In this document: piece after piece, positions 36,208 to 44,296 of the stretch
How positions within the stretch are numbered: the stretch's first letter is position 1
Layout of the letters: every line of letters begins with the position of its first letter
Origin: Bradyrhizobium sp. WSM1743
GTDB taxonomy: Bacteria > Pseudomonadota > Alphaproteobacteria > Rhizobiales > Xanthobacteraceae
DNA: 64,000 nt
Direction: 5' to 3'
Assembly (NCBI RefSeq): GCF_000473065.1
Contig: NZ_AXAZ01000017.1
Coordinates: 62,001-126,000 of the forward strand
Program-made: the position numbers and the translations under genes
The notes under the pieces: generated by a model
The model's database searches: none
Seen by the model: the letters and a program-made list of their open reading frames with translations, nothing else
Told to the model about the DNA's origin: nothing

Positions 36208-37812
36208 TTAGTACACGTCGGCCTGGAAGCGGCCGGTCTTCTTGAGCTCGGCGACGAAACTGACGGCCTCATCCGTCGAACGCGCGCCGAACTGGGCGAC
36301 GATGTCGACCAGCGCGCGCTCGACGTCCTTGGCCATGCGCTTGGCATCGCCGCAGATGTAGAGATGCGCGCCTTCGGCGAGCCAGGTCCACAGCTCGCGG
36401 CCGACTTCGCGCATGCGGTCCTGCACGTAGAACTTTTTCTCGCCGTCGCGCGACCAGGCCAGCGACAGTCGCGTCAGCAGACCCGAGGTCTTCATCGCGT
36501 TGAGCTCCTCCTGGTAGAAGAAATCGCAATCGCTGCGCTGATGGCCGAAGAACAGCCAGTTCTTTCCGGGCGCGCCGGTCGCCTTGCGGTCGAGCAGGAA
36601 GGCGCGGAACGGCGCGATGCCGGTGCCGGGTCCGACCATGATGATCGGCGTCTTCGGATCCTGCGGCAGGCCGAAACCATGCGCCTTCTGCACATAGACC
36701 TTCAGCTTCTCGCCTTCGGCGATGCGCTCGCCGAGGAAGGTCGAGGCGACCCCGAGGCGCTTGCGCTTGCCGATGACGTAGCGCACGGAGTCGACTGTCA
36801 GCGACAATTTTCCCGGCGTCGCGTTGTGCGAGGACGAGATCGAATAGAGCCGCGGCTGCAGCGGCTCCAGCGCCTCGACGAAAGCCTCCGGATGCGGCCG
36901 CGTGCCCGAAAACTTCTGCAGCGCCGCCATGACGTCGAGGGTTGCGGCATCGCCATCGGGATCCTCGCCCTGCGCCAGCGCCCGCGCCTTCTCGCGCTGC
37001 GCGCCGCCGGTGATGAAGGAGATCAGCTCGAACAGCGTGTCGGGCGCCGGCGACAGCGAGACGTCGTCGATCAGCACCTCGCGCAGCGTCTTGCCGTTGA
37101 CCTTGGTGGTGTGGGAGGCGCCGAGCAGCGCGATGATCTGGTCGACGAGGCCGACATCGTTGCGCGCGAACACGCCGAAGGAATCACCGACCACGTAGTC
37201 GAGCTTGCTCTCGGAGAGATCGAACTCGATGTGGTAGGTCTCCTTCTCCGACTTGCCCTTATTGAGAAGACGGCGCGACAGGAACATCGCCTCGGTCGGA
37301 TTGTCGCGCGAGCGGCCGGGCTCTGCGATGGTCACGGTCACGGCCGGCGCCGGAGCGTCCGGCTTGTCCGCCGCTTTGGCCATCGGGGCCTTGTCGAGCT
37401 CCTCGTACAGCGACTTCAGCATCCGCGCGGTTTCCTTGCCGCCGGGAACGCAGAGATTGAGCCGCGCTTCGCTGCGGCTCGCAATCGCTTCCGAATAGTC
37501 GTGGCAGTTGTAGCCGCACTGGCCGCAGTCCTGCTGCGCCATCGCCGCCATCATCTTGCGGCGCAGGGGGCGCCCTTCCGCGAGCTTCATCCGCTCGGCG
37601 ATCGGCATGGTCTGGTCGTGCCATGGCGCTTCGCCGTCGTCACCATCGCCGGCCTGCATGACGGCGGCGCCCTGCTCCGCCGACAGCGGCGTTGCGACAT
37701 CAGGCGAGAGCAGTCCGGCAAAGAAGCCGTTCAGCCAGGAGCGCTGCGCGTCGGAGAACGGTGCGCTGGCGGGAATGAGATCGAGTTTCGGCGGAGGGGT
37801 GATCTGGTTCAT
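36208..37812 (-). CDS. CysJ-like flavoprotein reductase with N-terminal Fe-S domain in place of flavodoxin
   Basis: 534 aa. The C-terminal two thirds is an NADPH-cytochrome-P450-reductase-like module: RLYSISSS (FAD, residues 321-328), GKLSLTVDSVRYV, GPGTGIAPFRAFLLDRKA (NADP site, 394-410) and FYVQDRMREVGRELWTWLAEGAHLYICGDAKRMAKDV. Instead of the flavodoxin (FMN) domain of CysJ, residues 96-121 carry Cys-x2-Cys-x3-Cys...Cys (CGQCGYNC then LNLC), close to the PF04060 four-Cys Fe-S pattern. It overlaps nirA by 4 bp (ATGA). I infer that it passes NADPH electrons to NirA. It may also be annotated sulfite reductase alpha. Confidence 0.82.
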   Translation of the reverse strand: MNQITPPPKLDLIPASAPFSDAQRSWLNGFFAGLLSPDVATPLSAEQGAAVMQAGDGDDGEAPWHDQTMPIAERMKLAEGRPLRRKMMAAMAQQDCGQCGYNCHDYSEAIASRSEARLNLCVPGGKETARMLKSLYEELDKAPMAKAADKPDAPAPAVTVTIAEPGRSRDNPTEAMFLSRRLLNKGKSEKETYHIEFDLSESKLDYVVGDSFGVFARNDVGLVDQIIALLGASHTTKVNGKTLREVLIDDVSLSPAPDTLFELISFITGGAQREKARALAQGEDPDGDAATLDVMAALQKFSGTRPHPEAFVEALEPLQPRLYSISSSHNATPGKLSLTVDSVRYVIGKRKRLGVASTFLGERIAEGEKLKVYVQKAHGFGLPQDPKTPIIMVGPGTGIAPFRAFLLDRKATGAPGKNWLFFGHQRSDCDFFYQEELNAMKTSGLLTRLSLAWSRDGEKKFYVQDRMREVGRELWTWLAEGAHLYICGDAKRMAKDVERALVDIVAQFGARSTDEAVSFVAELKKTGRFQADVY

Positions 37813-39590
37813 GCGGACACCTGTGCATCGGCCAGCTTGCGCAGCGTCTCGCCGTCATGGCGGCGCGCAAAGGACAGGAAGGTTTCTTCGGGAGATGAGC
37901 GATGGGCGATGTAGGCCTTGAGCAGTCGTTCGACCGTCTTCGGCGCGTCCTCGGCCTTGAGGTCGTGATAGACCTCCTGCCCGACATCGGCGTCGGGACC
38001 GAACCCGCCGCCGGTGAAGAGGTGATAACCCTCGACCGTGTCTTCCTCGCCGGCCGGCACACGCGCGCCGATCAGGCCGATGTCGCTGATGTAGTGCTGC
38101 GCGCAGGAATGGTGACAGCCCGTGACGTGGATGTTGACCGGCTTGTCCATCGCGACGCGCGGCTCGCACCAGTCGCCGATCTCGGCGGCATGGCGCTTGG
38201 TATTCGCCGCGGCAAAGCGGCACCCGGCATTGCCGGTGCAGGCGATCAGGCCGGCACGGATGTGCGAAGCCTCGACCGCGAGCCCGATCTGCTTGATGGC
38301 CGCGATCGCAAGCTCGACATTCTCGTCGCGCACGCCTGATATCAAGAGGTTCTGCCAGACCGTCAGGCGGATCTCGCCGTCGCCGAGGTCGCGTGAAAGC
38401 TTGGCGAGGCCTCGCATCTGATCAGAGGTGAGCTTGCCGAGCGTCAGCGACACGCCGATCCAGTTGAGGCCGTCCTGCTTCTGCTTGTGCACGCCGATAT
38501 GAGCCATGCGGTCGGCGGCGGGCCGCGGGAGAAACGCCTCTTCCGGCACGCGCGTGAACGGCGCCTTCAGCCGCTCCTCGACCAGCTTGAGGAAGCCGTC
38601 ATGGCCCATCGCGTCGAGCACGTATTTCAGCCGCGCCTTGTTGCGGTTGGTGCGGTCGCCGTGATCGATGAAGACACGCACGATGGCGTCGGCAACAGCG
38701 GTCGCCTGCTCCGGCTTGACGATGATGCCGGAATATTTTGCAAAGTCCTTGTGGCCGGTGATGCCGCCAAGGCCGAGCCGGAACCAGACGCCGGGCTCGA
38801 CGCCGAAACCGTCCTTCACCTCATACGCGGTGAAGGCGATGTCGTTGGTCTCTTCCAGCACCGCGATCCTGCCGGCGCCGTCGAAGGCGACGTTGAACTT
38901 GCGCGGCAAACCGTAGAGCGAGCGGTCGTTGAGGATGTGGTAGTGCCACTCGCGCGCATAGGGCCGCGTGTCGATGATTTCCTGCGGATCGATGCCGGCC
39001 GTCGGGGTTCCCGTCACGTTGCGGATGTTGTCGGCGCCGGAGCCGCGCGAGCACAGGCCGAGATCCTGGATGCCTTCGATCATTCTGATCGCGTGCTTCG
39101 GCGGGATCTCGCGCAGCTGGAGATTGGCGCGTGTCGTGACGTGGCTGTAGGGGCCGCAGAGCTCGTCGGCGAGATCGGCAAGGCCCGACAGCTGCCAGTG
39201 CTTCATGATGCCGTTCGGAATGCGCAGGCGGCACATGTAGGAGTCCTGCGTCGGCGCGACGTAGAAGATGCCGTAATAGCGCCAGCGGAAATTGTCTGCC
39301 GGGCTCGGCGGGGTGTTGTCGAGCGCCTGCTGGCGCAGCCGCGGATAGGCGTCGAAGGGATGCTCGTCGCGCTTGAACTTCTCCTGGTCGGCGAGCTTCT
39401 TGCCCGACGCGATCACCTTGTCCTGCGCCTTGATGTGCACGGCGTCGGGACCGGTCGGCTCGGCATTCGCCTTGCTGGCGGCGCCACCGAGGCCGCGGCC
39501 GACCCGGCTGATCTGCAGACCGGTCGTGAAGCCTTCGAGATAGCGTTTCTGCTCGTCGGTAAAGTCGACTGAGAGCGTATCGATTTTCAT
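37809..39590 (-). CDS. nirA: Assimilatory nitrite/sulfite reductase (siroheme, ferredoxin type)
   Basis: 593 aa from ATG 39590. The upstream frame adds unrelated residues. Siroheme/[4Fe-4S] ligands are in CTGNAGCRFAAANTKRHA and CHHSCAQHYISDIGLIGA. Other segments (MCRLRIPNGIMKHWQLSGLADLADEL, RANLQLREIPPKHA, ITGHKDFAKYSGIIVKPEQ) match nitrite/sulfite reductases. NasT-NasS upstream makes nitrite the likely substrate. The leader has candidate ANTAR hairpins (39591-39750). ATGA overlap with the reductase gene means both are translated together. Confidence 0.93.
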   Translation of the reverse strand: MKIDTLSVDFTDEQKRYLEGFTTGLQISRVGRGLGGAASKANAEPTGPDAVHIKAQDKVIASGKKLADQEKFKRDEHPFDAYPRLRQQALDNTPPSPADNFRWRYYGIFYVAPTQDSYMCRLRIPNGIMKHWQLSGLADLADELCGPYSHVTTRANLQLREIPPKHAIRMIEGIQDLGLCSRGSGADNIRNVTGTPTAGIDPQEIIDTRPYAREWHYHILNDRSLYGLPRKFNVAFDGAGRIAVLEETNDIAFTAYEVKDGFGVEPGVWFRLGLGGITGHKDFAKYSGIIVKPEQATAVADAIVRVFIDHGDRTNRNKARLKYVLDAMGHDGFLKLVEERLKAPFTRVPEEAFLPRPAADRMAHIGVHKQKQDGLNWIGVSLTLGKLTSDQMRGLAKLSRDLGDGEIRLTVWQNLLISGVRDENVELAIAAIKQIGLAVEASHIRAGLIACTGNAGCRFAAANTKRHAAEIGDWCEPRVAMDKPVNIHVTGCHHSCAQHYISDIGLIGARVPAGEEDTVEGYHLFTGGGFGPDADVGQEVYHDLKAEDAPKTVERLLKAYIAHRSSPEETFLSFARRHDGETLRKLADAQVSA

Positions 39591-39750
39591 GGTCGGTAAC
39601 GAAGCTCCTGCGGCCACCAAAGTGGCTTCGACGGATTGGCGCGACCCGCGAGGAACTCGGGCTGGCTCAGGAGCCGGCTTCGTTACCCACGGTCCGATCA
39701 GCTTCGTTGCTGCGGGACTTGGCTCAGCAGGCACCTATGACAAGCTGGCC
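39591..39750 (-). promoter_or_regulatory. Candidate NasT (ANTAR) RNA leader of nirA
   Basis: Two hexaloop elements occur on the minus strand: CAGC-AACGAA-GCTG (loop 39708-39703) and GGT-AACGAA-GCC (loop 39684-39679). ANTAR target hairpins have six-base loops with A at position 1 and G at position 4; both AACGAA loops meet this. A second pairing is possible: GGTAACGAAG (39687-39678) then CTCCTG (39673-39668) against CAGGAG (39610-39605) and CTTCGTTACC (39604-39595), 16 pairs with a 4-nt bulge. This would include the SD-like AGGAG and reach within 5 nt of the ATG. The two states exclude each other for the second hairpin. That is the reason to call a switch. No search or folding program was run. 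Confidence 0.55.
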
Positions 39751-39760
39751 GCAGTGCAAT

Positions 39761-39777
39761 ATTCAAGTTGCGTGCCA
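39761..39777 (-). promoter_or_regulatory. Candidate sigma-54 promoter of nirA
   Basis: TGGCACGCAACTTGAA reads as TGGCACG-N4-TTGAA against the RpoN consensus TGGCACG-N4-TTGCW, with only the -12 C changed to A. Spacing would put the start near 39750. Assimilatory nitrogen genes are often RpoN/NtrC-dependent, which supports the idea, but the -12 change argues against a strong site. Confidence 0.4.
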
Positions 39778-39923
39778 GCTTGGTCGAAATAAAAATGGTT
39801 GCAGTTTCAGACGATTAGGAGAAGCCCCGGAAAATGCCGGTCTCGGAACTCTCCCGAAATTCGAGCAGCTAGCACAAAGATTAGCCAACGAACTTGCGTG
39901 CTCAAAAACAAAGCAGGTTCGAA

Positions 39924-41087
39924 TCAGGCCTTCCAGCGCCCAACCGCGAAGGCCTCGAGATGTCCCCGGATGTTGCCAGGGTCGAAGACGGGGCCGGCAA
40001 AGGCGCCGAACGCTGCGGGCGCTTCGGCGGGCGCCCCGTTGCCGAGCGCCGCGTCGTAAAGATCGGGCCTGAACACCGCCATCGCCGTCTTGACGCCATC
40101 AGGGGTCAGCGCCGTCTGCCCCCACCGCACCATCTGCGCATAGAGCCAGGCGGCCTGCACCGGATCGGGGCGGCCTGCCTCCTCGCGGCCCACCAGGAGA
40201 TAGCGGCCGCTTTCCCGGAATGTGCCATCGGGAGAAATCTTCAGACGCCCTGTCAGGGTGCGTTGGATGACTTCGGCATCGACGCCGATCCGCTCGGGCT
40301 GCGCCAGGATCCGCGCCGTTTCGGTCCGATTTTCCGGACGCTCGATGAACTCGGCGGCTTTCACCGCCGCCCGCACCAGGCTCGCGACCACGTCCGGATG
40401 GGCCTCGGCCCAGGTCTGGCGGACCGCCAGCACCTTCTCCGCCGCACGGACCAGGATGTCGGAGACGAAATGCAGGATGTGACCGATGCCGAGGTCGACC
40501 GCGAGCGAGTTCCAGGGCGCGCCGACGCAGAACGCATCGACATGGCCGTTCTTGAGGCTGTCGACCATATAGGGCGGCGGCAGCACCACGAGGCGCACGT
40601 CCTCGTCGGGATCAACGCCCGCCGCCGCCATCCAGAACCGCAATTGATAGTTGTGGGTGGAGAACGGGAAGGTCATGCCGAAGGTCAGCGGCTCGGCGCC
40701 GGCCTTGCGCCTGACGGCAACGACCTTCGCCAGCGCCTTCGCGGTGGCCATCGGATCAAAACGATCGCCGTCGATCTCCTCCATCAGCGCGGCATGCAGC
40801 GCCGGCGACACTGTGATCGCATTGCCGTTGATGCCGAGGTTGAAGGGCGCGGCGATCGGCACCTTGACGTGACCGAGGCCGAGCGAGGACGCGATCGCGA
40901 CGGGCGCCAGCAGATGCGCGGCGTCGAACAGGCCGATATTGAGCTTGTCGCGCACGTTGGACCAGGAGACCTCGCGCACCAGCTCGACCTCGAGCCCTTC
41001 GGCGGCGGCAAATCCCTTGTCGACCGCAACGATCAGGGCGGCGGCATCGACCAGCGGAATGAACCCGATGCGGAGGGTGGCGGTCAT
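39924..41087 (-). CDS. nasS: NasS nitrate/nitrite sensor (NrtA-like, cytoplasmic)
   Basis: 387 aa; start ATG 41087 overlaps the nasT stop by 4 bp (ATGA), and the long open frame upstream of it is a shadow in the nasT region. Family pattern: TLRIGFIPLVDAAALIVAVDKGFAAAEGLEVELVREVSWSNVRDKLNIGLFDAAHLL (NrtA/NasS substrate-binding fold), HNYQLRFWMAAAGVDPDEDVRLVVLPPPYMVDSL. No signal peptide is present, in agreement with a cytoplasmic sensor that binds NasT and releases it when nitrate or nitrite is present. Confidence 0.93.
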   Translation of the reverse strand: MTATLRIGFIPLVDAAALIVAVDKGFAAAEGLEVELVREVSWSNVRDKLNIGLFDAAHLLAPVAIASSLGLGHVKVPIAAPFNLGINGNAITVSPALHAALMEEIDGDRFDPMATAKALAKVVAVRRKAGAEPLTFGMTFPFSTHNYQLRFWMAAAGVDPDEDVRLVVLPPPYMVDSLKNGHVDAFCVGAPWNSLAVDLGIGHILHFVSDILVRAAEKVLAVRQTWAEAHPDVVASLVRAAVKAAEFIERPENRTETARILAQPERIGVDAEVIQRTLTGRLKISPDGTFRESGRYLLVGREEAGRPDPVQAAWLYAQMVRWGQTALTPDGVKTAMAVFRPDLYDAALGNGAPAEAPAAFGAFAGPVFDPGNIRGHLEAFAVGRWKA

Positions 41088-41674
41088 TTCAGCATCTCCG
41101 ACGCGGTGATGATCGACTGCGCGATCTCGCCGATTTTCTTCTTCTCGCGCATCGCGGTGGAGCGCAGCAGCACATAGGCCTCGTCTTCGGTCAGGCCCTT
41201 CACCTTCATCAGGATGCCCTTGGCGCGTTCGATGATCTTGCGGTCCTCGAGTTGCGACTTGGTCCGCTCCAGCTCCTCCTGGAGCTTGGCGAAGGCGTTG
41301 AAGCGGGACACGCAGAGGTCGAGGATCGGCTTGATGCGCTCCTTCTTCAGCCCGTCGACGATATAGGCGGATACGCCCGCCTCCACTGAAGCCTGGATCG
41401 AGGCTGAATCGCTCTGATCGACGAACATCGCGATCGGCCGCTTCACGGCGCGGCTGACCTGGAACATCGCCTCCAGCACGTCGCGGCTGGGGTTTTCGAG
41501 ATCGATCAGGATGATGTCGGGGTCCACCGCATAAATACGGGCGAGCAGGCTCTGCATCTCGCGGATATGGACGACCTGGGTGAACCCGGCCTCCCGCAAC
41601 CCCTCCTCCAGGATCGCGGCCCGGATCGGGCTTTCGTCGACGATCACGATTTTGGGCGACTGTTCGGCGCTCAT
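41084..41674 (-). CDS. nasT: NasT ANTAR-domain antiterminator
   Basis: 196 aa. N-terminal receiver-like domain (IVIVDESPIRAAILEEGL, DIILIDLENPSRDVLEAMF), helical linker, and C-terminal ANTAR domain (DRKIIERAKGILMKVKGLTEDEAYVLLRSTAMREKKKIGEIAQSII). NasT binds leader RNA with paired hexaloop hairpins and promotes expression of nitrate/nitrite genes; NasS inhibits it. In B. diazoefficiens NasST also affects denitrification genes. The likely local target is the nirA leader 1.3 kb downstream. Confidence 0.95.
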   Translation of the reverse strand: MSAEQSPKIVIVDESPIRAAILEEGLREAGFTQVVHIREMQSLLARIYAVDPDIILIDLENPSRDVLEAMFQVSRAVKRPIAMFVDQSDSASIQASVEAGVSAYIVDGLKKERIKPILDLCVSRFNAFAKLQEELERTKSQLEDRKIIERAKGILMKVKGLTEDEAYVLLRSTAMREKKKIGEIAQSIITASEMLK

Positions 41675-41784
41675 AGCTCACTCACCACCAGTGATTCATC
41701 CATAGCACGCCGGAACGCCCTGCAAAGGGTTGTAATTATGGGCAATTGGGACTAGCTCAGGCTCGTCAATCAGGCAGATCAGAT

Positions 41785-41835
41785 ATGGATCCGACGGCTG
41801 CGCCCAAGGTCAGCTTCGTCTCGCTCGGGTGCCCT
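41785..41835 (+). pseudogene. rimO 5'-end remnant
   Basis: ATG 41785 gives MDPTAAPKVSFVSLGCP, then diverges (stop at about 41908). The SF-x-SLGCP core and preceding Ala-Pro-Lys-Val/Ile-Ser match the N-terminus of RimO; the intact copy at 42801 reads [18 protein letters not shown]. Repeat CTCGGGTGCCC (41824-41834) and CTCGGTTGCCC (42834-42844) mark the two matching ends, 1,010 bp apart. It may be what is left of an original rimO start, displaced by an inserted segment. Confidence 0.55.
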
Positions 41836-41952
41836 GAGAAAACGGATGTAAACTTTCCGTGCCGCCCGCTCGCAAGAAAACGCTCGCGCAGGCGGTCGTG
41901 TCCTCGTTAAGGTAAGACTTCAGCTTTCGGCTGCGAAGCGGAACTCATGCTC

Positions 41953-42516
41953 TCAGGGAATCTTCGCGCCAACGATCATCTTTTCGAGAAGTGGCACGGC
42001 GGCCCGCACCGCCGTCTCATTGCGGCCGGAGACCGCTAGCCGCACGACGTAGGAGTTGCCGTCCTTGTCGAGATCGGCGTAATGCGCGATCACTTCGATC
42101 GGCTGGTCCTTCAGGGACGGATTGTCGTAGCGGTTGATGATGACCTTGGGGTTGACCGAGGGAAGCGTGGCGATCTTTGCATCCTTGCCGGATGTCGTCG
42201 CCCAATCCCGATCACTGGCAGCGACCCATTGAACCAATTCGGTCCGGTCCTTGTTGTAGCGCCCTTCGGCATAGATGATGGCTTCTGCGTTACCGAATTT
42301 CTTCCCGTTAGGCACGAACATCGATGCGCCGTACTTGAGGCTCGCGGCCTCGTCCCTCATCCACCCATCAGGCGCTTTCACGCGTGGCCTGAATTCCGGA
42401 CACAATCGTTCTTGCCGATCACAGACATGGATGATCTTGTCGACTTCAGCTCGCGCCGGAAACATAGCGCCATAGGAAACGGTAACGAAAGCCAAGCCGA
42501 AGATGAAACGGCGCAT
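41953..42516 (-). CDS. Secreted hypothetical protein
   Basis: Start set at ATG 42516 (MRRFIFGLAFVTVSYGAMFPARA, signal peptide). An earlier in-frame ATG at 42582 would add 22 residues and hide the signal. The mature part has a Cys pair (HVCDRQERLCPEFRP), a WMRDEAASLKYGASMFVPNGKKFGNAEAIIYAEGRYN domain and VVRLAVSGRNETAVRAAVPLLEKMI. Family unknown. The flanks upstream (42517-42800) are clearly less GC-rich than the neighbourhood, consistent with an inserted segment between the rimO remnant and rimO. Confidence 0.7.
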   Translation of the reverse strand: MRRFIFGLAFVTVSYGAMFPARAEVDKIIHVCDRQERLCPEFRPRVKAPDGWMRDEAASLKYGASMFVPNGKKFGNAEAIIYAEGRYNKDRTELVQWVAASDRDWATTSGKDAKIATLPSVNPKVIINRYDNPSLKDQPIEVIAHYADLDKDGNSYVVRLAVSGRNETAVRAAVPLLEKMIVGAKIP

Positions 42517-42800
42517 CGCAGTTAAGCTCCGTGGAATCAAGCAAGAAACAGAACAACAATCAAAACGGCCACGTTCGAGCAATTCACCTCGGATCCTCCA
42601 CTCGCTCGATCCGAATGAGCTTCCAGATTGGGAACCCTCAGTCAGTCCATACCTTCCCTAGTGACTCGCCGATCACGCCAAATACGCGCGAGGACTGCTT
42701 TAGCATCGCGCCGCATACGGTTAGTTATTGAGTTTCGCCATCGGTTCAATTACTTGGATCGTAAATCCAGACAATTCAGATGCAGGTTCCAGGCGATTAC

Positions 42801-44120
42801 ATGGAAAGAGCGCCGCGCATTTCATTCACATCACTCGGTTGCCCCAAGGCCTTGGTGGATTCCGAGCGCATCATCACGCGCCTGCGCGCGGAGGGCTACG
42901 AGCTCGCCCGCAAGCATGACGGGGCCGACATCGTCATCGTCAACACCTGCGGCTTCCTCGACAGCGCCAAGCAGGAATCGCTCTCGGCGATCGGCGAGGC
43001 CATGGCCGAGAACGGCAAGGTGATCGTGACCGGCTGTATGGGCGCCGAGCCCGAGCAGATCGAGCAGGCCTATCCGGGCGTGCTCTCCATCACCGGCCCG
43101 CAGCAGTACGAGAGTGTGCTGGACGCCGTGCACCGCGCGCTGCCGCCGGCGCACAATCCGCATCTCGACCTGGTGCCGCCGCAGGGCATCAAGCTGACGC
43201 CGCGCCACTACGCCTATTTGAAGATCTCTGAGGGCTGCAACAACCGCTGCACCTTCTGCATCATTCCGAAGCTGCGCGGCGACCTCGTCTCGCGCCCGGC
43301 CGATGACGTGCTGCGCGAGGCCGAGCGCTTGGTCGGCGCCGGCGTCAAGGAGCTCCTGGTGATCTCGCAGGACACCTCGGCCTACGGTGTCGATCTGAAA
43401 TATGCCGAGAGCCCATGGAAGGACCGCCAGGTCCGCGCCAAGTTCCTCGACCTCGCGCGCGAGCTCGGCGAACTCGGGGCCTGGGTCCGGCTGCAATATG
43501 TCTACCCCTACCCGCATGTCGACGAGGTCATCGCACTGATGAGCGAGGGCAAGGTGCTGCCCTATCTCGACATCCCGTTCCAGCATGCGAGCCCCGAAGT
43601 GCTGAAGGCGATGAAGCGTCCGGCGGCGCAGGACAAGACGCTGGCGCGGATCAAGCGCTGGCGCGAGGAGTGTCCCGATCTCGCTTTGCGCTCGACCTTC
43701 ATCGTCGGCTTCCCCGGCGAGACCGATGCCGATTTCGCCTATCTGCTCGACTGGCTCGACGAGGCCGAGATCGACCGCGTCGGCTGCTTCAAATACGAGC
43801 CGGTCGCCGGCGCCACCTCGAACGCGATCGAGAACCCCGTACCCGAAGAGGTCAAGCAGGAGCGCTACAACGCGCTGATGGCCCGCCAGCAGAAGATTTC
43901 GGCGCGGCGGCTGAAGCGCAAGGTCGGCACGCGCCAGCAGATCATCATCGACGAGGTCGGCCCGACGGTCGCGAAAGGCCGCTCCAAGGCGGATGCGCCG
44001 GAGATCGACGGTGCGGTCTATCTCTCCAGCCGCCGCCCCTTGCGTGTCGGCGAGATCGTCACGGCCAAGATCGAGCGCGCCGACGCATACGACCTGCACG
44101 GCAGCGTCACGGGGTTCTGA
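42801..44120 (+). CDS. rimO: Ribosomal protein S12 methylthiotransferase
   Basis: RimO adds a methylthio group to Asp88 of ribosomal protein S12 using two [4Fe-4S] clusters and SAM. Start is either ATG 42801 (preferred: family members begin close to PRISF) or ATG 42780, seven codons earlier. Cluster-1 Cys are in SLGCPKA, VNTCGF and VTGCMG; the radical SAM triad is [16 protein letters not shown]-terminal TRAM domain is present from about residue 375. Length (439 aa) is normal. A displaced 5' fragment precedes it at 41785. Confidence 0.96.
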   Translation: MERAPRISFTSLGCPKALVDSERIITRLRAEGYELARKHDGADIVIVNTCGFLDSAKQESLSAIGEAMAENGKVIVTGCMGAEPEQIEQAYPGVLSITGPQQYESVLDAVHRALPPAHNPHLDLVPPQGIKLTPRHYAYLKISEGCNNRCTFCIIPKLRGDLVSRPADDVLREAERLVGAGVKELLVISQDTSAYGVDLKYAESPWKDRQVRAKFLDLARELGELGAWVRLQYVYPYPHVDEVIALMSEGKVLPYLDIPFQHASPEVLKAMKRPAAQDKTLARIKRWREECPDLALRSTFIVGFPGETDADFAYLLDWLDEAEIDRVGCFKYEPVAGATSNAIENPVPEEVKQERYNALMARQQKISARRLKRKVGTRQQIIIDEVGPTVAKGRSKADAPEIDGAVYLSSRRPLRVGEIVTAKIERADAYDLHGSVTGF

Positions 44121-44150
44121 CGGAATTCGTGCCCACCAATGCTTCCACAG

Positions 44151-44237
44151 CGTCATGGCCGGGCTTGTCCCGGTCATCCACGCGTTGACGCCCGGCACGA
44201 AGAACGTAGATGCCCGGGACAAGCCCGGGCATGACGG
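44151..44237. repeat. Dispersed inverted repeat (CCGGGCTTGTCCCGG type)
   Basis: CGTCATGGCCGGGCTTGTCCCGG at the left and GCCCGGGACAAGCCCGGGCATGACGG at the right form long inverted arms between convergent genes rimO and a hypothetical gene. A half-copy (GACGTGGATGCC...GGGGCATGACGGG) is at 62180-62216. Confidence 0.65.
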
Positions 44238-44296
44238 CCTCTTGAGAATATGCGCAAGCAAGCGCAGCCGTTAGCGTCGCTGGAGCTACAGCTCCA

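Noticed and set aside
36364..37914. Long plus-strand frame opposite the reductase gene (516 codons)
   Set aside because: Low-complexity Arg/Leu/Ala-rich shadow of a gene with clear FAD and NADP motifs.
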